Shown here: in pieces, positions 17,357 to 26,393 of the stretch
How the letters are laid out: the number at the start of each line of letters is the position of its first letter
Numbering within the stretch: the stretch's first letter is position 1
Assembly: GCF_023715505.1 (NCBI RefSeq)
Contig: NZ_JAMBOH010000008.1
Span: forward strand, 172,340 to 236,339
DNA: 64,000 bases
Direction of reading: 5' to 3'
Source: Neobacillus cucumis
GTDB lineage: Bacteria > Bacillota > Bacilli > Bacillales_B > DSM-18226
Notes under the pieces: generated by a model
The model's database searches: none
Seen by the model: only the letters and a program-made list of their open reading frames with translations
What the model was told of the DNA's origin: nothing
Position numbers and translations under genes: made by a program

Positions 17357-17386
17357 TAAAAAAGAGACACATTCTGGTGCCTCTTA
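17357..17386 (-). terminator. Intra-operon terminator-like hairpin between bioY and yhfT
   Basis: On the minus strand AAGAGGCAC pairs with GTGTCTCTT around a six-base loop, followed directly by six T's. It ends just before the yhfT ribosome site, so a fraction of bioY transcripts may stop here. Confidence 0.7.
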
Positions 17387-17390
17387 AGAT

Positions 17391-17969
17391 TTAGATATTT
17401 TTAGATAAGTTATTGGAATAACTTGTTGCTAATGAGCGTGAAAAAACTGGGTGTTTTCTTAGTCTGTAAACTAAAATAGAAGCTAGTATGGCTTTTAAGA
17501 CATCCCCTGGGATATAAATTAAACTTAACTGAACAGCTTTTAAAAGAGGAATGCCCATCATAAATGCTTGGACAGGAATTCCAATTAAATAGATTAATAG
17601 AATTCCAACCGTCAGATTAATAAATAAAATATGTTGTATTTTTAAAGTTTGAAAACGTGATAGTAGATAACCAATACAGAAAGCCGTAATAGGCCATGAA
17701 ATTATATAACCAACACTTGGTCCGACAAATACACTTAGTCCACCTCTTCCTCCAGATAGAAGAGGCATTCCTGCAGCGAGAAGTAATAAAAAGATTGTTT
17801 GGCTCATCGCCCCTAATCTTGCTCCCAATACCCCTCCCGCAAGAAGGACACCTAGAGTTTGTAATGTAATGGGAACTGGTGTAAAAGAAAGCATAATAGG
17901 CGGAACTACCCCTAGAGCACCCATGACAGCGGCAAACACTGCTACAAAGGTAATTTCTTTAATTTTCAT
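17391..17969 (-). CDS. bioY: BioY, substrate-binding component of a biotin transporter
   Basis: 192 residues, mostly hydrophobic with about six membrane helices. SFTPVPITLQTLGVLLAG and GGRGGLSVFVGPSVGY are typical BioY stretches. It binds biotin in the membrane, alone or with an ECF module encoded elsewhere. AGGAGAG precedes the ATG. A promoter with a BirA-type operator over its -35 lies about 45-95 bases upstream, so biotin should repress it. First gene of the five-gene operon. Confidence 0.94.
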   Translation of the reverse strand: MKIKEITFVAVFAAVMGALGVVPPIMLSFTPVPITLQTLGVLLAGGVLGARLGAMSQTIFLLLLAAGMPLLSGGRGGLSVFVGPSVGYIISWPITAFCIGYLLSRFQTLKIQHILFINLTVGILLIYLIGIPVQAFMMGIPLLKAVQLSLIYIPGDVLKAILASILVYRLRKHPVFSRSLATSYSNNLSKNI

Positions 17970-18011
17970 TATTATCTCTCCTAATAATAATATGTACTAT
18001 TTACAACTATG

Positions 18012-18040
18012 ATAATAATGAATCTCAAATTAAATGTCAA
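18012..18040 (-). promoter_or_regulatory. Promoter of the bioY operon
   Basis: Minus strand: perfect TTGACA (-35), 17-base spacer, TATTAT (-10). The -35 lies within the left half-site of the BirA operator. Confidence 0.8.
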
Positions 18041-18065
18041 CTTAACATTAAATATGGTTAACATT
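18033..18065. promoter_or_regulatory. BirA-type biotin operator
   Basis: AATGTCAAC and GTTAACATT are inverted repeats (8 of 9) separated by exactly 15 bases, matching the Bacillus BirA operator layout. It covers the -35 of a promoter leading into bioY, the expected target. Confidence 0.85.
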
Positions 18066-18383
18066 TAAAACGTTATTATTCAAAATAGTATGGATTTGTT
18101 ATGGATAGTAAATTTACAAGTAAGGTAATTCAGTATTCATGTAAAATATCATACAAGACAGCATACAAACTTATAGTGATTCACTAATTAGTTTCCTTCC
18201 ATTTCTCTACGTTTTTACTTAAAATTACAGTATAGCAAGGCTATTGAATGTGCTGCTTACTTTGTACAAAGCATAAAAAAATGGCTTGGAAAGCATCCCA
18301 AGCCATGAGTTCATCCAGTTGGTAAAACTCACCTACTTATCACACGGTTCTACCTGATTAATGTTAATATTACTAAAGCGCCT
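18066..18383. other. Intergenic region between the bioY operon and rlmH
   Basis: AT-rich, no gene seen. It contains only the rlmH terminator at 18275-18306 and, at its left edge, the BirA operator. Confidence 0.5.
18275..18306 (-). terminator. Terminator downstream of rlmH
   Basis: On the minus strand ATGGCTTGG pairs with CCAAGCCAT, followed by seven T's, about 80 bases after the rlmH stop. Confidence 0.85.
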
Positions 18384-18863
18384 CTATTTATGATACGGTT
18401 CATTCCTATTAATCCTAAACGCCCGATAAATCTGTTCGACTAAAATCAGCCTCATTAATTGATGAGGGAAGGTCATTCGTGAAAAAGACAGCTGTTCATT
18501 TGAGCGTTTGATTACCTCATCACTCAAACCCAGCGATCCTCCAATGACAAATGCAATCTTACTTTTCCCATAAGTAGCTAACTGATCTAAGTTTTTAGCC
18601 AACTCCTCAGATGACTGAAGTTTTCCTTGGATCGCTAACGCAATGACATATGTATCCTGGCTGATCTTTGATAAAATCCGTTCGCCTTCTTTTTGCTTCA
18701 CCTGCAGCATTTCAAGCTCACTTAATTCCTCAGGAGCCTTTTCATCAGCAACCTCTACCATTTCAACTTTTGCATAAGCAGTTAATCTCTTTAAATACTC
18801 CTCGATTCCCTGCCGTAAATATTTCTCTTTTAACTTACCAACCGTTATGATCGAGATATTCAC
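18384..18863 (-). CDS. rlmH: 23S rRNA pseudouridine-1915 N3-methyltransferase
   Basis: 159 residues from the GTG at 18863, the same length as B. subtilis RlmH (YydA); an ATG three codons upstream would add WIV without family support. SPOUT-fold signatures are present: [11 protein letters not shown] (SAM knot) and the C-terminal [13 protein letters not shown]. It methylates pseudouridine 1915 of assembled 70S ribosomes. Upstream lies a CxxH/CxxC small protein and a DnaA-box cluster, as reported near yydA in B. subtilis. Confidence 0.96.
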   Translation of the reverse strand: MNISIITVGKLKEKYLRQGIEEYLKRLTAYAKVEMVEVADEKAPEELSELEMLQVKQKEGERILSKISQDTYVIALAIQGKLQSSEELAKNLDQLATYGKSKIAFVIGGSLGLSDEVIKRSNEQLSFSRMTFPHQLMRLILVEQIYRAFRINRNEPYHK

Positions 18864-18910
18864 AATCCACAACCCTTTTCAACTTAATTACAAACAGCTT
18901 ACAAACAAGA

Positions 18911-19076
18911 TATCCACAGAAGTTATCCACATATTCACATTTTTTATCCACATCTTGTATGGAATCATTTGTTCGCCACCATATATACAGCCTGTTTTTC
19001 ACAATATTCACAACTAGCAGTTGGGTTATCCACAGATATTTGTGATAAAACTGGATATGTTTGATACTTATCCACA
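18911..19076. promoter_or_regulatory. DnaA-box cluster next to rlmH
   Basis: Four perfect TTATCCACA boxes at 18924, 18945, 19026 and 19068, plus ATATCCACA at 18911 and several TATTCACA near-matches, within 170 bases. Two lie in the spacer before rlmH and two inside the small CxxH/CxxC gene. B. subtilis has an oriC-proximal DnaA-box cluster at yydA that titrates DnaA; this looks like its counterpart. Confidence 0.8.
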
Positions 19077-19123
19077 ATATCATCTAATGCAATTTCAACA
19101 TGCTCTTCACAGCTATAAATCAT
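18965..19123 (-). CDS. CxxH/CxxC small protein
   Basis: 52 residues. GTGAGGAG lies just before the ATG at 19123. CEEH near the start and CEYC near residue 38 give the CxxH/CxxC pair expected of a small zinc-binding protein, a family typically encoded beside rlmH in Bacillus. The end AVYMVANK also fits. Function unknown. Two perfect DnaA boxes lie in its codons, reading GTG GAT AAG and GTG GAT AAC. It sits between htrC and rlmH on the same strand. Confidence 0.85.
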   Translation of the reverse strand: MIYSCEEHVEIALDDIVDKYQTYPVLSQISVDNPTASCEYCEKQAVYMVANK

Positions 19124-19216
19124 TCTTACTCCTCACTTTCAAACAATATCGTTATGATTATATTTACCTTTTCAATGTTTATCATACTTTTGACCTCATT
19201 CATCATAACATACAAA

Positions 19217-19248
19217 TAAAAATGGGAAAGTGAATGACTCACTCTCCC
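19217..19248 (-). terminator. Terminator after htrC
   Basis: On the minus strand GGGAGAGTGA pairs with TCACTTTCCC (one mismatch), followed by ATTTTTATT, just past the htrC stop. Confidence 0.75.
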
Positions 19249-19258
19249 AAATCAATGC

Positions 19259-20494
19259 TTATTCAAGTTTTTCGCCTGAGAGCGTTAAAGTAGTTTCCTT
19301 TAACTTTCCTTGACGATAAAACTTAACCTTTAATTTCTCGCCAATTTTCTTTTTCTGATATAAATGTTTTCGAAGGTCGATCACATCGTTTATTTTTTCT
19401 CCATCCATTTCGACAATGACATCCAGCTCTTGTAAGCCTGCTTGGGAGGCTGGTGAATTTGACATTACCTGACGAAGGGCGACGCCATAATTGATATTAC
19501 GAGGTAATTTTAGTGATTCCTCTTGATAATACGCTGGAATTTCACTCACTGACTTTAAATCCACACCCATATATGGACGTTTAACAACGCCAAACTGTTC
19601 AAGGTCATCAATGATAGGTTTAGCGGAATTAATCGGAATGGAGAGACCAATCCCCTCAACGGCCTCCTGAGAAATTTTCATTGAATTAATCCCGATGACC
19701 TGTCCCGCCATGTTGATTAACGCTCCGCCACTGTTACCAGGGTTAATTGCAGCATCCGTTTGTAATACCTCAGACTGCCAATCAACCACACCATCCTGGT
19801 TGATATCAACAGGGATGGTCCGTTTTAGACCTGAAATTATTCCTTGGGTTACAGAACCAGAAAAGGTTGCCCCAAGTGGATTTCCAATTGCAATAACTGG
19901 TTCTCCCATCTTCAGACTGTCAGAATTGCCGAATTCCGCCACGTTTTTTATTTTGCTCGCATCAATCTCAAGCACGGCTAAGTCTGTCCAAACGTCACTG
20001 CCTAGCAGCTTAGCAGGAATCTTTGTTCCATCATCCAAGCTTACCTCAAGTTTTGTTGCACCCTCTACAACATGATGGTTCGTGACCACATAGGCATTAT
20101 TGCCTGTCTTTTTATATATAACTCCTGATCCGGTCCCAGCAGCTTCTTCTGACGAATCACCATTATCAGACCAAAAGCTTGATGATTGAATATTATTAAT
20201 GCCAACGACTGCAGCACCTGTTTTTTCAACCGCTTTTGTTGTATTTGTATTAACATCAAATGAAACCTTCTGGACTACATTCTGCTGCTTATCATTATTA
20301 TTCATTTCAACTGCTTGATTTTGATCTGTTGCTAGTTTATAAGGCAATATTCCTTGCTTTGATAGAGTTGGGATGGCAAGGATCACAATAATTGCGCCTA
20401 TTATTGCACCGGCCAGGCTGGCGAGAAATACACTGCCTCTTTTAGCTCTTTGCTCCTGGTAGCGTCCCTGTGTATGATCGTCATAATAACCCAT
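19259..20494 (-). CDS. htrC: HtrA-like membrane serine protease with PDZ domain
   Basis: 411 residues. A short cytoplasmic start and one membrane anchor (about 20-43, SVFLASLAGAIIGAIIVILA) precede a linker and a trypsin-like domain with His in VTNHHVVEG, Asp in WTDLAVLEID and Ser in GNSGGAL. A C-terminal PDZ domain (about 310-405) contains SPASQAGLQELD. It degrades misfolded proteins outside the membrane. Position between walJ and rlmH matches B. subtilis htrC/yyxA. Confidence 0.92.
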   Translation of the reverse strand: MGYYDDHTQGRYQEQRAKRGSVFLASLAGAIIGAIIVILAIPTLSKQGILPYKLATDQNQAVEMNNNDKQQNVVQKVSFDVNTNTTKAVEKTGAAVVGINNIQSSSFWSDNGDSSEEAAGTGSGVIYKKTGNNAYVVTNHHVVEGATKLEVSLDDGTKIPAKLLGSDVWTDLAVLEIDASKIKNVAEFGNSDSLKMGEPVIAIGNPLGATFSGSVTQGIISGLKRTIPVDINQDGVVDWQSEVLQTDAAINPGNSGGALINMAGQVIGINSMKISQEAVEGIGLSIPINSAKPIIDDLEQFGVVKRPYMGVDLKSVSEIPAYYQEESLKLPRNINYGVALRQVMSNSPASQAGLQELDVIVEMDGEKINDVIDLRKHLYQKKKIGEKLKVKFYRQGKLKETTLTLSGEKLE

Positions 20495-20600
20495 TTACAC
20501 CATTCCCTTCTTCGAAAAGTGTTATTTACTATTTTAGCTCCTACCATCCATTATAATCAATCTTCCCGAAATTACTAAAGCTAACGTTTCCCACAATTAA

Positions 20601-20727
20601 GAAAAGCGCAAGCACCTTGATGAGCCCCGGCAAGCATAAGACAAGCTGGCCGAAAGGTTGCTTTTTAACCTTTTGGACGGATTGGCTGTAGGGCCATCGA
20701 GGGGATAGGCGCTGGAGTTAGACAATT
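20601..20727 (-). repeat. Bacillus-type intergenic palindromic repeat, copy A
   Basis: Begins GAAAAGCGCAAGCACCTTGA and ends GGCGCTGGAGTTAGACAATT, the reverse of copies C and F. The two ends are imperfect complements and an inner AAAGGTTG..AACCTTTT arm gives a long hairpin. Confidence 0.75.
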
Positions 20728-20761
20728 CAAAGTTAAAAAGCTTTATACCTTCTTATCCTAT

Positions 20762-20792
20762 AAAAAAAATGGAGGTCTAAATGACCTCCATC
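20762..20792 (-). terminator. Terminator of the wal operon
   Basis: On the minus strand ATGGAGGTC pairs perfectly with GACCTCCAT around five bases, followed by eight T's, just after the walJ stop. Confidence 0.9.
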
Positions 20793-20799
20793 TGATAAA

Positions 20800-21594
20800 T
20801 TATACAGCTGTTAAAATTGTTGGGATTTTTGGATCTGTATCATAAAGGTCAAACTGTTCCCCAACAATTAACCCCCGGCTTTCTAATGTTTGTGCAACTG
20901 CCATTTTAGCTAAATCCTTCATATTATTATCAAGGCTTAAATGGGCGAGATAGACCCGCTTTGTCTGATCTCCCACCACATCACTCATCGCAAGTGCCGC
21001 ATCTTCATTTGAAACATGCCCGACATCACTTAAGATTCTGCGCTTAATATTCCATGGATATCTGCCCATCCGCAGCATCTGTACATCATGATTTGATTCG
21101 AAGATGTAGACATCTGCATTTGAGATTGTGCCCTTCATCCGGTCACTTACATAGCCAGTATCCGTGATCAGCACCAGTTTTTTCCCTGCATGATGGAACA
21201 CATAAAACATTGGTTCTGCTGCATCATGGGACACACCAAACGATTCAATATCGGTCGAACCAAAGCTCTTTACGGTTTCCATATTAAAAACAAATTTTTG
21301 CTCTGTAGGAATCACGCCTACTGAGCTTTCCATGGCACGCCATGTTTTTTCATTTGCATAGACTGGCAAATGATATTTCCGGGCGAGGACGCCAATTCCC
21401 TTGATATGGTCACTGTGCTCATGAGTGACAAAGATGCCGGAAAGCTTGCTGATATCGCGGTCAATCTGTCCAAAAAGAGACTCCATCTGTTTTCCGCTGA
21501 AGCCGGCATCTACTAGAAAGGAATGTTCTTCAGACTCTACATACAAGGCGTTCCCCGTACTTCCGCTTGCTAGGATGCTATATCGTAACGACAT
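20800..21594 (-). CDS. walJ: WalJ (YycJ), metallo-beta-lactamase-fold nuclease-like protein
   Basis: 264 residues. [10 protein letters not shown] is the HxHxDH metal motif, SHDAAEPM and TDTGYVSD carry further ligands, and a late VYLAHLS supplies the final His. WalJ is linked to DNA replication/cell-wall coordination in Firmicutes. GGAG lies before the ATG. It follows walI by six bases as the last gene of walRKHIJ. Confidence 0.95.
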   Translation of the reverse strand: MSLRYSILASGSTGNALYVESEEHSFLVDAGFSGKQMESLFGQIDRDISKLSGIFVTHEHSDHIKGIGVLARKYHLPVYANEKTWRAMESSVGVIPTEQKFVFNMETVKSFGSTDIESFGVSHDAAEPMFYVFHHAGKKLVLITDTGYVSDRMKGTISNADVYIFESNHDVQMLRMGRYPWNIKRRILSDVGHVSNEDAALAMSDVVGDQTKRVYLAHLSLDNNMKDLAKMAVAQTLESRGLIVGEQFDLYDTDPKIPTILTAV

Positions 21595-21600
21595 ACTTTT

Positions 21601-22398
21601 TCACTCCACTTTACTATTTTCCTCGCTATTAAACTCAATAATCTGCCCTTCAAACGCATTGACAAACAGGCTGTCCTTATCATTCACCACAAAGCGCCAT
21701 GTTGGAGCTAGTACTTGGGATGCAGCCAGTTGGATAAGCGTTGAATAGCCAAGTTCAATCTTCGTAATTTTACTATTTGGTTTTAAGAAGCCTTTTTGAT
21801 GCAATGTTTCAATTGCCTTTAACGGTGGAAGGATCTCTTCCTTAGCCGTCAACTTTTCAACTTCCTCTAAATAGGTTTGCTGATAGGAGGTAATCTGGTT
21901 ATCCTCATTGACATTAAACGTAATCATACCATTGATATTTTCGTATAATGGATAACTTTCGTATTGCTGAAAATAGGTGATCGTATGCTTCTTATCATTC
22001 TTCTCCCAGAATTGATAATGCTCACCATAAAGTATTCCTGCTTTAATAAAAGAAGCAAGATCTGCAGGTTCAAACTTAGAACTTAACTGAATTGGTTTAT
22101 CCAGCATGACAACGAGAGTAGAGGTAGGCTCCATTGACACGGCCTTCTGTCCTTTCAATTTTGCCATATCCCCTTTTGTAAATGTCCTAGGCTTCGCACT
22201 AAGGTATTGATCTTTAATTGGGGCCTTTGGAAGCTCAACATACGTAATCTCATCCGCCTTCAATTTATCTTCAAAGGAAGTCGGCGTTATCACTTCGTAG
22301 TTATTAGCATCCCGCATTTTCATAAATTGAAATAAGAGATACACATCTAAAATTAAAAAGGTAATGATAAAAATGGTTTTTATTTTACTCCAATCCAT
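21601..22398 (-). CDS. walI: WalI (YycI), membrane regulator of WalK
   Basis: 265 residues from the ATG at 22398; the longer frame has no ribosome site, while GGAGG lies eight bases before this ATG. A single N-terminal membrane helix (about 7-25) leads into an extracytoplasmic YycI domain. With WalH it restrains the kinase WalK. The gene overlaps the end of walH by 14 bases, the ribosome site being inside walH. Confidence 0.93.
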   Translation of the reverse strand: MDWSKIKTIFIITFLILDVYLLFQFMKMRDANNYEVITPTSFEDKLKADEITYVELPKAPIKDQYLSAKPRTFTKGDMAKLKGQKAVSMEPTSTLVVMLDKPIQLSSKFEPADLASFIKAGILYGEHYQFWEKNDKKHTITYFQQYESYPLYENINGMITFNVNEDNQITSYQQTYLEEVEKLTAKEEILPPLKAIETLHQKGFLKPNSKITKIELGYSTLIQLAASQVLAPTWRFVVNDKDSLFVNAFEGQIIEFNSEENSKVE

Positions 22399-23710
22399 CC
22401 GCAGAACCTCCTCCCAGGTCACTCAGCATAATTTGACCCCAAGATTTGTTATACCGATAAAACCAGGCAGGTTCTAAGAGAATCAGTTTATTCTCATCCG
22501 AACTCCTTACCATTTGATAGCCAAGGACAAGTTCTTCGAGAAGCTCCGGTTTAAAGTTCTTATTACTTTGTAAAACCGCCAAGATTTCATGTCCTGATGG
22601 AGGCGTAACAGTTTGCATTTCTGTTATTAATGGAAGATCTAAGGTAATATTCGGGCGGACATATTTATTAATCTCGTCATGTCCCCATTCCTCCGTAATT
22701 TCGGATAATCCATTATCGTTAAAAATAGGATAACCATCCCTACTGTATAAGCGGAAAATAACCGATCGTTTGGACTCACTTTTAGAAACATAACGAAATG
22801 AATCTGTCCAGCCTCCATGTTCATTGACAAAATCAATACTTCTTTTGACCAAATCGTATGAACTATCCACAAAGCTGTCTTCTGTTGTCGGATTGATATA
22901 TTGCAAAATATTACTGTCATAGTTGACCGTCATTTTACTAGAATCGTTCGTAAATTCCTCCCCATGGGGAATAGAACTTCTTTGAACAAAACTTGGATCG
23001 TCAAAAAGTGCATCTTTAAATTCATCGGAATTAAGCGTTACAGGTAAATACTTATAGGTTGTCATTTTTGTTTTATCCTCTGGCAGATAAAATGTGCGTT
23101 TATCAGATACTTTATAAGCAAAAAACTTTGGATATTTTGCAGCATTTTTATAGTAATCCCGATTAAACTCATTTAAATTGGCAGATGAAATATGACCGAT
23201 ATAGACCTGTCCCGTTTCAGTGGAGGCAAAGTAAACACTGCTATTACCCTTTTCCAAATTATTAACATTAATAATAATACGATTAAAATTGAAGGGCGGG
23301 ATTTTCTTCCCTTCAATATTTAAAACACTAAGATATAACTCAATCGGAACATCACTAGGGAAGACTAGTTCAGCATTGCCGCTGCCATGGATAAAACTGT
23401 CCACATTTCCAGCCTTTTCGGTATAGTTTTTCACATCAGAGATGGTCCAGCTGCTTATTTCTTTAATTAACTTATCCAATTCATCAGGATTACTAGTTCC
23501 ATAGTGCTGTCCTTTCACATGAAATAATACCTGATCTGGTCTAACTATTTTTGTCACTTCTTGTTTTTTATCGACTGTTACCTCTTCCAAAGTTTTGCTT
23601 TTTTCCAATTTGTCATAGTTTGGCTGGTAGGTCCAAAGATTCCAAGTTAGCAGAAGACTCACCAAGACTAAAATTGTTAAAATTCCTGATTTTATATTTT
23701 CGTATCTCAT
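22385..23710 (-). CDS. walH: WalH (YycH), membrane regulator of WalK
   Basis: 441 residues. One N-terminal membrane helix (about 9-26, GILTILVLVSLLLTWNLW) anchors a large extracytoplasmic YycH domain. It acts with WalI to tune WalK. The start at 23710 overlaps the walK stop as ATGA; a second ATG two codons upstream is possible but less typical. Length is close to the B. subtilis protein. Confidence 0.93.
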   Translation of the reverse strand: MRYENIKSGILTILVLVSLLLTWNLWTYQPNYDKLEKSKTLEEVTVDKKQEVTKIVRPDQVLFHVKGQHYGTSNPDELDKLIKEISSWTISDVKNYTEKAGNVDSFIHGSGNAELVFPSDVPIELYLSVLNIEGKKIPPFNFNRIIINVNNLEKGNSSVYFASTETGQVYIGHISSANLNEFNRDYYKNAAKYPKFFAYKVSDKRTFYLPEDKTKMTTYKYLPVTLNSDEFKDALFDDPSFVQRSSIPHGEEFTNDSSKMTVNYDSNILQYINPTTEDSFVDSSYDLVKRSIDFVNEHGGWTDSFRYVSKSESKRSVIFRLYSRDGYPIFNDNGLSEITEEWGHDEINKYVRPNITLDLPLITEMQTVTPPSGHEILAVLQSNKNFKPELLEELVLGYQMVRSSDENKLILLEPAWFYRYNKSWGQIMLSDLGGGSADGLE

Positions 23711-25539
23711 GACCATTCATCCTCTTCAGAACGTTCATACGGCAGGGAAAAGGATATCTTCGTCCCTTTTCCTTCTTCACTTGTTGCCCAAATCGATCCG
23801 CCATGAGCCTTAACCATTTCCTGAGCAATCGCAAGTCCCAGACCTGTACCGCCCAATTTACGGGTTCTTGCCTTATCGACCCGGTAAAAACGATCAAAGA
23901 TTTTCCCAATATTCTCTTTCGGAATTCCTACCCCTTGGTCCGATACGCTGACAATAATCTTATCTTCTTTTTCTTTTATCGAAAAAGTAACCTGTCCACC
24001 CTCAGGAGAATACTTTAAGGCGTTAGAGATAATATTGTATAAGACCTGGGTCATTTTATCCTCATCTACTTCCACAAAGATCGCCTGGTTCGGAAGCTTA
24101 CGTTTAAAGGTTACGTTCTGCTCCTTGGACATTTCAAGCCGATCAATAATGTTATTGTAGAAGTCAACAAAGTTTACCCATTCCTTTGTCAGCTTGTAAT
24201 CAGTGCTATCCATTTTTGATAATTGGAGCAGGTCATTGACAAGACGGATCATTCTTTCCGTTTCGGTCCGTGTTACCTCTAAGAAGTTAGGGGCTATTTC
24301 GGAATCTTGCCATGCGCCATCTGCAAGTGCCTCTAAATAACTGCGCATTGTGGTGAGAGGTGTCCTTAATTCATGTGATACATTGGCCACGAATTCTCTT
24401 CTTTCTGCGTCAATCTTTTCTTGCTCCGTGATATCATGCAATACGGCAATCAAACCATTAACAAAACCCGTCTCCTTTTGAATAACGGAAAAATTTGCTC
24501 TTAGTATATAGCGCTCTGCTTTTGTACTATAGTCTAAAATTAACGAATCTTTTTCTTCAAGAAGGTCTTCAAAAGTATTTGTATCATCCAAGTCCAATAA
24601 CTCAACAATTGGCTGTGATAAAACTGTTTCACGTGAAACATTCAGCATTTCTGCTGCGGGATCATTAATTAAAATGACACGGCCTTTTCTATCAGTCGCA
24701 ATAACCCCATCTGTCATATAAGACAGAACGGATGACAGCTTTCTTCGTTCCCCTTCTGTCCCCGCCTGGGCTTCCTGCAATTTTTTCGTCAAGTGGTTAA
24801 AGGTAATGGCGAGCGTACCTATCTCATCTTGACCATACACTTTTACCTTTCGGGAGAAGTTCCCTTTGGCCATTGCAAGTGCTTGTTTTTTCATATCTGC
24901 TATTGGCCGTGTAATGGTTTGGGCTAATAAAATCCCCAATAAAGCCGTTATTGATAAGGCAATGGCGGTACCTGTAGCAAAAATATTATTAATAGTTTTC
25001 ATTTGCTCAAACACATTTTCAATTTTTGCTACAAGGTAAATGGCACCAATTACCTTTTTACCAGATTTAATAGGCGTTGAGAGGACCCAGATTCGATGTC
25101 CGGTTTTCTGTTCAATCTTGATGGAACTTTGATCTTCTTCCAAAACCATTGATTGCTTTACCTGAAGTACGGTTGTCCTTTGACCAACAAGTCCCTGGTT
25201 ACTGGATTGAGAGGTACCAAGTATCTTTAAGGACCGATTCTCAATCACTTGGACCTCTGTGATATCGTTATCACCAACATCAAAGTCCTTAAGAATTTTC
25301 TTCAAATCTTCCTCAAGTGTTGGGTCTTCTGCCTTTCTTTCTTTTTCCATTTCCTCGACGACATTATAAGCTAGTAAATCCACCCGCTGTTTAATGGAAG
25401 TTTGAAAGTTTGTCCGCAATGTTTGTTCAAGTTGTTTGACAAAGTAAACACCGATAATTTGCATCGCTACTAAGATGAGAAGGACATAAATGAGAACAAA
25501 CTTTACATGTATAGAACGAAAGAAACCAACCTTTTTCAT
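23707..25539 (-). CDS. walK: WalK sensor histidine kinase
   Basis: 610 residues. Two membrane helices (about 13-33 and 187-207) flank an extracytoplasmic Cache-like sensor, followed by HAMP (about 208-260), a cytoplasmic PAS (about 265-370), the dimerisation domain with phosphorylated His389 in SHELRTPL, and an ATPase domain with N-box NALKYSPEG and GLGLAIAQ. It controls cell-wall hydrolases through WalR. A perfect parS site is embedded at codons for NVSRET (about 300-305). Essential in relatives. Confidence 0.97.
   Translation of the reverse strand: MKKVGFFRSIHVKFVLIYVLLILVAMQIIGVYFVKQLEQTLRTNFQTSIKQRVDLLAYNVVEEMEKERKAEDPTLEEDLKKILKDFDVGDNDITEVQVIENRSLKILGTSQSSNQGLVGQRTTVLQVKQSMVLEEDQSSIKIEQKTGHRIWVLSTPIKSGKKVIGAIYLVAKIENVFEQMKTINNIFATGTAIALSITALLGILLAQTITRPIADMKKQALAMAKGNFSRKVKVYGQDEIGTLAITFNHLTKKLQEAQAGTEGERRKLSSVLSYMTDGVIATDRKGRVILINDPAAEMLNVSRETVLSQPIVELLDLDDTNTFEDLLEEKDSLILDYSTKAERYILRANFSVIQKETGFVNGLIAVLHDITEQEKIDAERREFVANVSHELRTPLTTMRSYLEALADGAWQDSEIAPNFLEVTRTETERMIRLVNDLLQLSKMDSTDYKLTKEWVNFVDFYNNIIDRLEMSKEQNVTFKRKLPNQAIFVEVDEDKMTQVLYNIISNALKYSPEGGQVTFSIKEKEDKIIVSVSDQGVGIPKENIGKIFDRFYRVDKARTRKLGGTGLGLAIAQEMVKAHGGSIWATSEEGKGTKISFSLPYERSEEDEWS
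24625..24640. promoter_or_regulatory. parS site inside walK
   Basis: TGTTTCACGTGAAACA, the perfect 16-base ParB-binding palindrome, reading through codons of NVSRET. The identical site is in parB, 19 kb away. Confidence 0.95.
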
Positions 25540-25546
25540 TAATTAA

Positions 25547-26257
25547 TTACTCCTGTTCAGGATTGCGCAAATAGTAGCCAACCCCGCGGCGTGTGACAAT
25601 CCATGTTGGATGGCTTGGGCTATCCTCAATTTTTTCACGTAAGCGCCTTACTGTTACATCGACAGTTCGTACATCACCATAATAGTCATATCCCCATACC
25701 GTTTGCAGTAAATGCTCTCTAGTCATAACTTGACCAATATGCTGGGCTAGGTAATATAGCAATTCAAATTCGCGATGTGTCAGCTCAATGGTCTCGCCTC
25801 GTTTGGAAACCACATAGGCATCCGGATGAATGATAAGTGAACCAATCTCGATTTCATTTGTCTCATTTTCAGCATCTGGCTGCGATAAAATTTGATTATG
25901 ACGGCGTAAATTTGCTTTTACACGGGCAATTAACTCCCTGGTACTAAAAGGCTTTGTAACATAATCATCTGCGCCCAGTTCTAGACCAAGGACCTTATCA
26001 ATTTCTGAATCCTTAGCTGTCAGCATGATAATGGGCATTTCATATTTTTTACGGACTTCACGACACACTTCCATTCCGTCACGTAATGGAAGCATAATAT
26101 CTAAGAGAATCAAATCAGGCTGAACTTCTTCGACTAACTGAATGGCTTCATTGCCATCATAAGCACAATATACGGCATAGCCTTCTTTTTTTAAGTTAAA
26201 TTGTAAAATATCTGCAATCGGTTTTTCATCATCCACAACAAGTATTTTCTTTTCCAT
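25547..26257 (-). CDS. walR: WalR response regulator
   Basis: 236 residues, OmpR type. The receiver domain has acidic pocket D9/D10, phosphorylated D53 in [10 protein letters not shown]80 and K102; T101, a Ser/Thr-kinase target in B. subtilis, is conserved. The winged-helix DNA-binding domain (about 130-232) ends [10 protein letters not shown]. It controls autolysins and wall turnover. First gene of walRKHIJ, seven bases before walK. Confidence 0.98.
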   Translation of the reverse strand: MEKKILVVDDEKPIADILQFNLKKEGYAVYCAYDGNEAIQLVEEVQPDLILLDIMLPLRDGMEVCREVRKKYEMPIIMLTAKDSEIDKVLGLELGADDYVTKPFSTRELIARVKANLRRHNQILSQPDAENETNEIEIGSLIIHPDAYVVSKRGETIELTHREFELLYYLAQHIGQVMTREHLLQTVWGYDYYGDVRTVDVTVRRLREKIEDSPSHPTWIVTRRGVGYYLRNPEQE

Positions 26258-26271
26258 ATAATTACTCCTTT

Positions 26272-26287
26272 TTATTCAATTGAATAA
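26272..26287. repeat. Perfect palindrome in the walR leader
   Basis: TTATTCAATTGAATAA, 15 bases upstream of the walR start codon. It could fold in the mRNA leader or bind a protein; no known site recognised. Confidence 0.5.
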
Positions 26288-26347
26288 GGCGGTGTGAGCA
26301 AGCTCAAGCTTAATCAGTGAAAAGTGAAAAATGTATTTTTTACTCAG

Positions 26348-26393
26348 ATTGGTAAAACAATTTGCTTTCGCGACGCTCCGTTCCTTTACCAAT
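26348..26393. repeat. Inverted repeat upstream of walR
   Basis: ATTGGTAAA and TTTACCAAT are perfect 9-base arms around 28 bases. No T-tract on either side, so not a clear terminator. Role unknown. Confidence 0.5.

Larger units (their letters stand above)
20495..20799. other. Intergenic region between walJ and htrC
   Basis: About 300 bases holding a long palindromic repeat copy (20601-20727) and the walJ terminator; no gene seen. Confidence 0.6.

Noticed and set aside
18835..19083. 82-codon minus-strand frame over the DnaA-box cluster
   Set aside because: It lies in another frame from the real CxxH/CxxC gene, has no ribosome site and its translation is mostly read-through of DnaA boxes.
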